Assembly (NCBI GenBank): GCA_905250115.1
Contig: CAJNOI010000115.1
Location: 62,001-126,000 of the forward strand
DNA: 64,000 nt
Direction of reading: 5' to 3'
Origin: Adineta steineri
Taxonomy: Eukaryota > Rotifera > Eurotatoria > Adinetida > Adinetidae
A model generated the notes under the pieces. That model worked only from the letters and a program-made list of their open reading frames with translations. It was not told the DNA's origin and ran no database searches. How positions within the stretch are numbered: the first letter of the stretch is position 1; every line of letters starts with the position of its first letter. Position numbers and translations under genes: made by a program. Of the stretch, positions 28,601-38,255 are shown one piece after another.

Positions 28601-29886
28601 TGTATGTACAATAGAATGACAGTTTTGTTTGAAACTTATCGTAGAAAGTGACTTTTTACCGATTATTCCAAATTACAGAAGGAAGATCTTTCAAATATCG
28701 GTATAACGAAGTCCAAACATCGTTTACTTATTTCATCTCACTAAAACATATCAAATGGAAAAGAAAATATTCAAAAAAGATGTTCATGTAATTATAATGA
28801 ATATTATAAGAGATCTTTTCACTTACTCTCCCAACGTTGTTTTATATCCAAATAAATCAGATGTTTTTTTGTCGTGTCATCAAATCGAATACATAGGACA
28901 CGAAAAGAAACACCTGGCATAATAAGTTCTTCTTCTTCACCAGGATATTCAGATAATTTACTGAGATCAGCAATAAAAGCAAACTTTACTTGCATGATGA
29001 ACAGTGCATTACCAAATTTTTCCGCTTTTTGACGATTGCGACTGCATGATGTGAATGCTTGAAGGGACCCATATTCGATATGTTTCCTGTCCATTTCTTC
29101 ATATTTTGCGATCTGCTCAGGTGTCAGATTAGCTCCTCGATACAGTTCGATATCCATTTTCACTCTTTCATTGAATGGATCATCCCATAGCAACAAACAG
29201 AATGGACCTAATGTTCGAACTTTACTTCGCCAAATCTGTTCATCTTCTTTGCTTCCAACTAATCTCATAGTTGCATTTAATCTTTTGTACAGGAAGCTTT
29301 CCATTGAGTATAAATAAGCACAGCGTTTCCAGACTTCTTCCATTCCTTTGTTCTGTTTTTCTCGAAGTAAATCAGCCAGTTTTTCCGCTTCTTGTTGTTT
29401 TCCTATATGTTTACCTTCTTGAATGATACCTTGTGCCGCCTTCTCGACAAGCATAGATATAAGATCTGGTCGTTTGGATGGAAGTTCATCTGGCTGAAGA
29501 CCCAAGTCTATTCTAACTTCTATAACGAACGGTGATACCCAACCATATTGACCACCAAATGAGCGATCCGAAGCAACAGGAAGATTCATAAACCGTGCTT
29601 CTCTTAAATGTTTGTCTTCTCTATTGCGTACCACTCTTTTTACAGGTCTTTGCTTATAACTATCGCTGTCAGACACCTGTATATTATTGTTGAAATTAAT
29701 ATAATAACCATCCAAGATAGCTCGTTGTTGTTTCTTGAAGAATGCTTCTTCGATAATTAAATTTTCAACATCAGAATAATGACCCCAAGTTGCCAGTTCA
29801 CTTTTTGACCAAGGATTTGGATTCGATTGCCACATCCATTCAACAGCCTTTAAAGAGTTTGATGTTGTTGGCACTGCAAAAGCCAT
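25609..29886 (-). CDS. WWE and ADP-ribosyltransferase (ART) domain protein with repeat tail
   Basis: Exon 1 (28827-29886) starts MAFAVPTTSNSLKAVEWMWQ. A WWE-like domain covers about residues 15-75. After a linker comes an R-S-E type ART domain: LYRGANLTPEQIAKYEEM (the Arg), SLQAFTSCSRNRQKAEKFG (the Ser) and PGEEEELIMPGVSFRVL (the E-x-E loop), the residues needed to transfer ADP-ribose from NAD+. It ends at a perfect GTAAGT donor in phase 1. The only phase-matching coding exon I find downstream is 25609-26033, after a 2,793-nt intron; it encodes a repetitive tail (DRDYADRR and LARHY motifs) ending in GQWIEKD. The tail exon looks interrupted about once. WWE plus ART genes are numerous in bdelloids. 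The target is unknown. Joining the two exons is inference. Confidence 0.65.
25690..25980 (-). repeat. protein-coding tandem repeats (DRDYADR units)
   Basis: Two levels of repeat in the tail exon. A 15-nt unit (complement of CGATCAGCATAATYA) encoding DRxYA is repeated about four times at 25709-25773. A larger unit of a little over 100 nt, encoding DYADRR...LNDLFL..T...LARHY, occurs about three times across the exon. Copies differ at several positions, so they are not newly made. Confidence 0.7.
26034..28826. other. 2.8-kb intron or inserted non-coding segment within the WWE-ART gene
   Basis: Bounded by GTAAGT (28826 side) and TTTCTTTCTAG (26034 side) on the minus strand. It is about forty times the usual intron length here, looks less A/T-homopolymeric than the intergenic DNA nearby, and has no long reading frame on either strand. 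No terminal repeats were found by eye. It could be a separate intergenic region if the two exons belong to different genes. Confidence 0.45.
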
Positions 29887-30291
29887 AATTCTTACTGATT
29901 TTCTATGATTTTTAATAGCACTAATGTATTAATTGTTATTTGTTTGAATATCTGAAAGCATAAAACAAAGACAGAAGTCAGTTCTACTAACTTTTCGTGT
30001 CTGAGGTACTTAAGTAAACACATATATTTATGACATTTGATAGATGTTAGTGTTATCATAACTTGTAGAAGAAGATGATCGTTTTGGAAGTTTAGTAACA
30101 GTTCGCTTATGTAAGAATAAAACATAAGTATTTATAGGACAAGAAATGAATACTTTGATTATTTCTATTTCTTGTGATACAACTTATTCTAGGAAAAATA
30201 CTTAAGTGATATCCTTTAGTTCATCACTTGGAAATAATACAATTCAATATAAGTTAAAAGAATAAAAGAACGTATGAAGATAACGAAAGGA

Positions 30292-30436
30292 AAAATCCCA
30301 TACGAACATATATGTGAAAGAAAAAAGAGAAAATCCTATATAATCATATATGAAGGAAAAGATGAAAATAACATATAGATATATATGTGAAGAAAAGTAA
30401 GAAAATACGATATGATCATATATGTGAAGAATAGCG
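30292..30436. repeat. minisatellite, four copies of a unit of about 36 bp
   Basis: Four adjacent copies, each beginning AAAAT and containing CATATATGTGAAG or a close variant, start near 30292, 30330, 30365 and 30402. Copies are 35-37 bp and differ at several positions. Confidence 0.7.
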
Positions 30437-30470
30437 AACAAATAATCTACATGTTCGCTTACCTCTCCTC

Positions 30471-30561
30471 AGGGTGTGAGTGCGGGTGTAGGTAGACCTG
30501 TGTGTCTCTTTTCTTAACCAAAACACAAAGAAATATCCACACCCCACCCACCCACACCCAA
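30471..30561. repeat. two opposed telomere-like G-rich tracts
   Basis: 30471-30492 reads AGGGTGTGAGTGCGGGTGTAGG; 30536-30561 reads, on the complement, GGGTGTGGGTGGGTGGGGTG. The tracts have opposite strand polarity and are about 45 bp apart. The second shares AAATATCCACACCC with the tract at 25567. Confidence 0.6.
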
Positions 30562-31140
30562 CGAACAGATTTATAATGAATAACATATAACCGAGAAACA
30601 TTCAATCATTGCTAAAGACTATGTAGTAATGTTTCTTTAATCAATTGTTTATTCTATCTCTAACCCAAATCCCAAATACAAATTAAACTAAATCATTTTG
30701 TTTTCTTTATACAACTTATAAATATGAAATATTGAAAACATTTTGAATGTTCAGTAGGATCAACAAAACAAAGATAGATCTTAATATACAATTTATACAT
30801 AACACACAGCCTCCTGTGAAATCTTATGCCATGATCTTAATAAAATATATATTGCATCATATCAAAATTTATTTATATAAAGATTAACAATAACTACAAC
30901 ACCATCAATGATAGATATATGAATATGTTATCTAAAACATTCTTCTTCAATACAATTACTTTTGAAAGAATAAATGCATAACAATCAAACTGTTTTGTTC
31001 AAATATAATAATAACATTTGTCTTCTTCTTCTCCATCTTTTTGCATTCATTTTATTTTATTTAATGAACATGATCAAAATATATTCAATCTTCGTGCACT
31101 ATTTACCTTTATTAACATAAATTCAAAAAAATAATAATTT

Positions 31141-32952
31141 TTACAATAAAGGAAAGTATTCATAAAAAATTTTTGGAGGTACAAACGGTTTTTTTAGATG
31201 AAGACTGGTCAATTTACTACAAGTGAGACGTGTAGCATCATTTGTAAAATTGTTTGTGACAAGATCGAGTGATTCATAGTCAATAAGAAGGCTTAACAAG
31301 AAAGGTAAATCACAACGTTTATCAACAAGAAATTGTTCAGCATAATCTGTATGAGAACCGTTAAGACCAAGATGAATAAGATGAGAAAATTTGACTGGAG
31401 GTAATGATTCTTGCTTGTTCTTTTGCGGTTCTTCATTTATGATATACAACTGTTTCAATAGAGGAAAACTTTGAGAAATAACATTGAAGAAGTTATGCTC
31501 AAACGGACAGCAGTCTGTCATTACCAGAGATCGAACATTATCAAACATGCCACCTTGAAATGAATTATTTAAAAGAAGAAGATTCTTGAATTGATATGGA
31601 AGTGAATAGATGTGGCATCTACTTTTGAATTCATATGGTAATGAATAGATGTGACAATTACGTATATTTTCTGTTGTATAATTTTCAACATATGAACTAA
31701 TTAATCCATATTCTTTTCTTCTAAAACTATGTTGAATATCTTCATTTGATGAAAAAACAGTTCCAACATTCGACTTGTCTACATTTGTGTATATATTGAA
31801 AATAAATTTGTTTAATCGTGGCATAAAAACAAGAATATCATCATATAATTGATTACCATCAATATAATTCTTATTATTTCTTATTATTGACAAATATAAT
31901 ATCAATTCTTCAAGATTTATCATTCGTTGAAGTAATGGAATAATTAGATCATCATATAAAAATATATGTCGATACGTTAATAATGAGAAGTGTTTCAATT
32001 TGGGAAGTTTTTTCTATGAAAAAAACAAATAAAGAATATTTATTTATAAAAGTGACTTTTTTTTCTCGAAAGACGAGAATCGAAAAGTATACTAACTATG
32101 TTATCAATAGTTCCTGATGTAGATGAAATTATTTCTACATATATAATCAATGTCGATAAACAATTGAAACGTCCATCAAGTAGATAAAGACAATTATCGA
32201 AAGTTTTTACATTAATTTTCAATGTAGTCAATGTTGAAGATTTGGCATTGATTGATGATAAATCAAAAGTACAATGAGTTGATCGAGCATCTAATTAACA
32301 AAAACTTAACTTGATTAATCGTTTACATAAAGATAATATCAAAGCAAAGATAATTGAAAGAGTGTCAGGAGATGGTTCTGTAGGCTGATCCTTAACATCA
32401 ATTGTAAGACATGTAATTTGTTCATTGAGAAGTTTCCGAAGAATTGTATCACCTTCAATTGATAAATAAAAAAAATAAAAAAATAAATTTTAATCTATTT
32501 CTAATGATTTAAGTATTATATTAAAAGTTAAATAATTTACTTGTTAAATAATTGAAAAGAACTTCTTCTGAAAAATCCATAAGTGTTAATGAGTAAAGTT
32601 CAGGATATTTGATCGTATAGAGAACACGTTCCATTGAGTATTGTTCAACAATGAGTTTATTTATTTGATGAAAAATTCGAGGTAAAATATTTTTACAAAT
32701 TCTATCAAGAACTTGAGAGTCTATTGAATAAATACGATCATAAAATGATTTCATTGTCATAGAGGTCAGATTAAGATTACGAATATAAAATGGATCAAAT
32801 ATTAATTGATTATACCGTTGAGTAACATCGACAAGTGAATATAGAACATCAACCATATTCATTTTGTTAAAAATAATGAAAACAATTTCATTGGGTAAAT
32901 CGAGTATATTGAGCTGATTGTTATTCGATATATTCATTTTTAAGTCATTCAT
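31141..32952 (-). pseudogene. F-box-like leucine-rich protein gene with an in-frame TAA
   Basis: Exon 1 (32541-32952) has an F-box-like start (LDLPNEIVFIIFNKMNMVDV, then LYSLVDVTQRYNQLIF). It splices in phase 1 to 32452 (TILRKLLNEQITCLTIDV). The frame continues through STHCTFDLSS and TLKINVKTFDNCLYLLDGR to a donor at 32094, then exon 3 (31141-32012, KKLPKLKHFSLLTYRH) with leucine-rich repeats to the stop. This matches an expanded family I associate with bdelloids, probably substrate receptors for ubiquitin ligases. One TAA at 32295-32297 interrupts exon 2 in frame; a 15-nt GT-AG segment surrounds it. Exon 3 also has a 13-codon tandem duplication (CHIYSLPYxFK). Either a recent pseudogene, an unusual splice, or a base-call error. 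Confidence 0.6.
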
Positions 32953-34018
32953 TTCAGTAATCTTATTTATATATATATTCAGAAATATTTTCTCATTTAT
33001 CGTCGACGGAACAATGAAGAAATATTTATTTTATAAGTATAGGCTATTGCTGATAGATATTGAGATTTTTGTTTCTATCGAGCATTCTTTTTTATTCATT
33101 GAGAAGCTATTCGTCAGGTTATTCGTCAGGTCATTCTTCTTTTATCAGAATGTTTCTCATCATCTTACATATTTTTTATTATTGTACATAAGTAATATGT
33201 TGATATGAAGAGTCTAATTTTATTCAATCCAAAAAATAGTAGAAAAATTGTGTGTTTGTCACAAAAGTCTATACAATTTGATTTTATTTCATATCTGATT
33301 AGGTAAAACTAACATTTGCGGAATTTTAATGTTTGATATGAATATTTTTTTGATTTTGATCTAAACTTCAATGTGAACATTCTGCATAGCATTTAAAGTT
33401 CAACATGTATTAGAGAAGTATGAAACTCATATATTGATAAGTATAACTATTATATTAATAACACTTTATAGTATAGAAATCTTTCTCTGTATATTATATT
33501 TGAAAATTTAATAATCAATGTAAAATCTCTTTTATGAATAGTTAATCAATGGCAACTGACTTTTACCACTAATCTAGTTTTAACCTTGGAATGGCTACAT
33601 CGACGATCCGAACACTAATGATTACGATTAGGAATATGAATTTTTTATTATTGTTTGTTATAGGAATAACTTTTTTTTTCGGACGAAAATTTTCAACTAA
33701 TATTGTTGTCTAGTCGACTACAACAGTTCTTTCAGCTTAAACCTAAAGATTGAGTTTGTTATTTTTATGACGTTGATTAATATAGAAATCTTAGAATTTA
33801 TATAGATCACGTAGATAAAGATTTCAAGTTTTTCACTGTTCGAAATAATATTAAATGATTTAAATCTATTAAATCCGTCACGATGTGATAAGATAATAGA
33901 AGTCAAGAAAACTATAATTCTCTTGAAAATATTCATTTGGAAATATATGATATATCTTTCTGTGAACGATTAATCATAATTTAATAGTATATGGCAATTG
34001 TATATAGATCAGGGCGGA

Positions 34019-34030
34019 TGTGGGTGTGGG
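34019..34030 (+). repeat. two exact TGTGGG units
   Basis: TGTGGGTGTGGG, preceded directly by GATCAGGGCGGA (from 34007). TGTGGG is, to my knowledge, the reported bdelloid telomere repeat. Confidence 0.65.
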
Positions 34031-34423
34031 TCTCACAAGGATTGCCAAACTCCTGATTTTAAAACTTTGCTTCTGATGATATTTATTCTGAATTCAAGAG
34101 CAGATTTTAAAGATTTTCTCCTGATTTTTCTTGATTTTTAATTTTCTTCTTAAATATTTTGAAGGTTTCGACTTCTTTTGAGTATTTTAATCGTCTTCAG
34201 CTTTTGTTTCTTAGAATACTCAATTTTTCCGACATGATATGAATCAGTATCGAGAGTCGGTTGCGAAATGGTAAACCAATCTGATTAGTAAACTGACCGA
34301 TTGATATCAAATGGTGGACAGAACAGATTCCGGTGAAACAGATAAAACACCGGCGAGAAATCCAGAATTCTTTCAAAAAATAATTTCGACAGAAAAATCG
34401 ATGCAAATATGAGATACATTCAT

Positions 34424-34683
34424 GGACAAAAGTCTTACTTCCCTCTTTATTTCTGTGCTATCATAATTTGGATAAAGTTTATTGCCAAGTAGAGATATGA
34501 CTTGAGAGTTTTAGCTTTGTATAAAATGTATTACCGGGTGGAGGTATGACTTGAGAGGTTTATTTCAGTATGGTATACAGATCATATCAGAATAACACTC
34601 TCAAGCCATATGTCTACTCGGCAATGGATTTTATGTAAAATACGATATCAAAGAAACGAAGCGAGGAAAGACTTTTGTGTGTG
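34424..34683. mobile_element. fold-back MITE-like DNA transposon remnant, possibly Tc1/mariner-type
   Basis: The left end ACAAAAGTCTTACTTCCCTC and the right end GAGGAAAGACTTTTGT are inverted copies, and the similarity continues inward for about 83 bp on each side (inner end ATTGCCAAGTAGAGATATGA on the left, its counterpart near 34604-34642 on the right). A second direct copy of the inner 38 bp lies at about 34522-34553. No coding capacity is visible. CAAAAGTCTT-type ends occur in Tc1-like elements. Arms look about 75-80% alike, so it is not recent. No clear target duplication is seen. Confidence 0.6.
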
Positions 34684-36223
34684 GATGTAGTTTCGGAGAA
34701 CATGTATGAGACATCCAACAAAAACCATCTTTTTAAAGTAAACCTCACAACAAATAATTAAATAACCTCTGTTTTGTTCCTTTTTTTACCAACTCTACCA
34801 GAAATTTATGCGGTATTTTAGTTTTTTATGGCTAGAAACAGAATCGACAAAGAAGGCTTTTCAAAATTTCGACCCATAAAACTCCCATCAGTACGGGCCG
34901 ATTGTTTTTTTACAACCGATCCGATTCCAGTGCTCATATAGGCCGATAAATAATGAGTTTAGAGAACTAATTATGAGCCAAGTTTCAGTCACACAAAATT
35001 TTGATGATATAATAATAGGAACAGAATGAAAAATGATCCTAATTGATGTCAAATTCAAAATTAAAATAGAAAATGAAGAAAAGTGCAGTTTAACGATGAT
35101 TTTAATTATATTTTCATATAAGAAATGATAATAATAGGATTTTTGACCTTTTCAAGAATGGCTGAATCGAGTGTGAATGTGAGTACGGGTGCGACTGCAC
35201 TGTATTTGTGATGCCTACACCAGCACCTATACCCTCAAGTGATTTCACTTTGCCAAAAACTTTATACAACATTATCCGTTAGATTTACAATATTTACCGA
35301 GACTTGTGTATGAGTTATACCATATCAATAAATTTTATTACTACTCCAATAAGAGAAAAAGTATAAGAGGTTTGTAAAAAATGAGATCATATAATATTTG
35401 TTAACCGTTTGAGTCTTGGCGACTTATATATACGGAATGAATTATCGATAAAACGTGCTCTTGGTATACTCTTTAGTCGCTGAAGTGCTCTTTTTATCGT
35501 TAGTTGGATGGAGTCACACATATCCTTGTATAACATCAGTTAACAAACAATAAAAAGATCTTTCAAACAATTAAAGAGTATAAAAGGAACATGTTTGTTC
35601 GATAACTCATTCAGACGTATTTATACGTCGTGAGGAATGCATGAGTTAAAACGCAATGGGTATGTTTCACTATTTTTGTACGATGGCCGTTAGAAGAGAG
35701 TAACTAGAGCACTTAGCTTAGATTCAATGGAAAAGTAGAGATAAGAAATTAGTCAGTATCTGATTTTATTTAACCAAAATGTTTTTCTATAATGAACCGT
35801 TCATAAATCCCCTACTACTCTTGTAATACGGCTCAGAAAACACATGTCGAGATTTCCCTAGTTACGTATATCAAAGATATTGGTTTATTATTTAATGAAA
35901 TCCTTTCACGAAGTTATATTGGTGTCTAATATCGAATTCACATCCGGCCGATTTCTGTGATAGAGAAAGTGACACTGACAGATTATTAGTAACAGAAAAA
36001 TTAACGATTGAAGAAAACACTGTTGAACAAATCAGGATCAGTAGCTTTCACCATATACACTATCTTTGTATCTTTTTGTAAGTAATAAAAGGTATTAAAA
36101 ATTCTTTTAAGGTAGTACATTTAATTGTATTTTTAATATATTAACAATGCTCGTCTTTCATAATCTCTTTTTAGAACATTGTTCTTTTCTCACTGTGCTT
36201 GCGTAATCTTAGTTCTTAGATTG

Positions 36224-36230
36224 TATAAAA
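36224..36230 (+). promoter_or_regulatory. TATA box candidate
   Basis: TATAAAA, 25 bases before the ATG at 36255. The close spacing would leave almost no untranslated leader unless one is added by trans-splicing, which is known in bdelloids. Confidence 0.35.
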
Positions 36231-36254
36231 GAACACTTAAGTTTTCTGTAAACT

Positions 36255-36760
36255 ATGGCAATATTTAACTACGTCTCGTGCCTTATTCTTTTCATTGTGA
36301 TCGCCAGTAAGTATCCAGATTATATATGAACAACATTAAATTTAATGTATATTACGTGTACGTAGGATCGCATGAGCAAGGACTTAGTTGTAATAATTGT
36401 GATGTTCCAATTCCAGAATGCAAAACGATCTCGCAATACATTGGAAGTCAAGCGTGTATGGTCTGTTTTGTTTCTTAATCTATTCCTAAAGACATTGTTC
36501 GATTTTTCTTAGACGATTACTGTATTATGCACGGCACCAAATTTCACTATGTCATATGTGATGTTAACGGGTGGTGAAATGTCTTTTTGTAACTCAGTGT
36601 TAAATACCACTATTCTCGGTGGAGTTTGCAAGGGTACCTACAAATGTTGTTTCACTCCCAACTGCAACCAATGCCCAAGTACAGGATGCGGTATTTATAA
36701 CGGTATTATAGGCACTGGTGATCCAAATAATCCAAACAAAAGCAGTTCCTTGACGAGCAT
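36255..36760 (+). CDS. small secreted Cys-rich protein, Ly6/three-finger-like, cut by assembly gap
   Basis: Exon 1 (36255-36309) encodes a signal peptide, MAIFNYVSCLILFIVIA, and ends at GTAAGT. Exon 2 joins in phase 1 (RSHEQGLSCNNCDVPIPECK) and ends with ACM at a GT donor; exon 3 follows in phase 0 (TITVLCTAPNFTMSY). The LSCNNC start and KCCFTPNCN near the end are the two hallmarks of Ly6/uPAR-type domains, with about a dozen Cys overall. A Gly/Asn/Ser-rich tail (IGTGDPNNPNKSSSLTS) then runs into the 10-N gap; in relatives such tails often lead to a GPI-anchor signal, which cannot be seen here. Family call moderate; function unknown. Confidence 0.5.
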
Positions 36761-36770
36761 NNNNNNNNNN
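36761..36770. other. assembly gap (10 N)
   Basis: Ten Ns, probably a fixed-size placeholder, so the true distance and the 3' end of the secreted-protein gene are unknown. Confidence 0.95.
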
Positions 36771-38255
36771 ATACTGTGTTTTCCCGACTTTTATAACATG
36801 CTTTTTTAAAGAAAATATTGGAAAATAAAAGAAAGAAAGTTGTCTGTGGTGTTTCACAGGCTACTTTTACTCAATATTCTGGCGTTTGTCTAAATATGAC
36901 ATAATAGTTCCGTAAATCTATGGGTTACTAGTTAAGGGAAAAAGATTACTCTGTAACAATATCACGATAGAAAACTTTTTTGTACTTTATATTCCAGTTA
37001 GGGTGAGGGTGAGAGTGTGAGTGTGGGTGTGAAGTGGATATAATACTCATGCTCATATTGACATCCACACTCTCAAGAAGATTTTGCTCGAGTATACTTC
37101 GAATCTACATGTTTCCACAAAGAAGTAACTGATGCGAATATGAATCATGAATAACTATTTGATACAGAAAGAAAACATAATCATCCGACAGTTTCGTGAG
37201 AGTTTCATGCGATCTTTACTCCTTAGTGCACCATTCGAAAATCTAAAGCAACAATTAAAAAGTCAAACAAACGCAAACCCGCTGATTACAAAATCGAAAA
37301 AAATAGAAGAATATGCACTAATTACTATACAAAGGGAAGGAAACAAGCACTAAGAGAACTTAACTTCTTGCATAAGAAAAAACTAAAAAATCATGCTTCT
37401 CTATATAGTTTTTTCTTAAAATATAGTATGTCTTTTTTAAAATAAATACCATATAACAATAAATAGATCTTTTAGGTAATGTAAACGTATTTTTGCAAAG
37501 AAAAATCAAAAGCATCTCCTTGAAGAAGAGATAAGCTATTTAAAGAAAATATTTTAATTAAAAAACTATTTTTGATGAAGTATTGCGACTAACAAAAAAC
37601 GCATGCCAGTCAACATTCTTAAGGACATCATAAACAGAGCATTTTAAAAATCCCTTAATTACACCACATATATGTTAATGACATTTTTATTCAATGTAAA
37701 AAATAGAGATTAGTATTTTATTTTTAATAAATTAATATGACATATTTCTTTGAAAGAAAAGAAAAAAGTTTTTTTTCTTCTAATTTTTATTATTCTGTTA
37801 AACTTACCATAATGTACATTCTGCTTACTTTAATGATACTTCAACTTCAAACTTTTAATCCTCTTCAAAATATTCTCTTATTTTTCTATTAGTAAGTATT
37901 CATTTGTTCTTCTCGTATTGTTTTAAGTACTACCACTACTGTTGTCATTACCAAGCTACTTAATGCAATAGGTATGTTTGAGAGAAAAGACCACCTACAT
38001 ACTATATAAACAAAACAAAAAATTTAACAGAACTGACAAAAGAAAAAGAAAACAAGAAGTACGAAATCTTTTTTTTTCTTTCTTCTCATTCTTCAATGAT
38101 CAAATATGTTTGTTTCTATTGTATGCAAACTATGAAACCTAATCTACAAATATGTTCTGTTGACAAATGATTATTTTTAATTATTGCTTACAGTCATGTA
38201 GTAAACGAACATATATTGTAGATAAATCAACTATTCTTACTAAAAAATCAAAATA
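36771..38255. other. intergenic stretch with a degenerate G-rich tract
   Basis: 36998-37031 holds GGGTGAGGGTGAGAGTGTGA followed by GTGTGGGTGTG, a degenerate telomere-like tract. The rest is AT-rich. A 68-codon frame at 37147-37353 has no recognisable features. Confidence 0.5.

Larger units (their letters stand above)
29887..31140. other. upstream region of the WWE-ART gene with G-rich tracts and a minisatellite
   Basis: No gene recognised. It contains the minisatellite at 30292-30436 and two telomere-like tracts at 30471-30492 and 30536-30561, listed separately. Confidence 0.5.
32953..36254. other. intergenic accessory region with a fold-back element
   Basis: 3.3 kb without a recognised gene. 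It contains the element at 34424-34683, telomere-like tracts at 34019-34030 and near 35170-35190, and a small inverted repeat at about 35613-35628. Short minus-strand frames at 33718-33936 and 34197-34406 lack family features. Confidence 0.5.

Noticed and set aside
33718-34406. Two minus-strand ORFs of about 70 codons
   Set aside because: Hydrophobic or mixed composition without domain signs, lying in the accessory intergenic region; not supportable as genes.
37147-37353. 68-codon plus-strand ORF starting MNNYLIQKENIIIRQF
   Set aside because: No splice partners, no motif and no similarity I recognise; a frame of this length is expected by chance.
25500-37400. Retrovirus-like or Penelope-like element in the accessory island
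   Set aside because: The telomere-like tracts invited the idea, but no reverse transcriptase, integrase, capsid or envelope signature was found in any frame.
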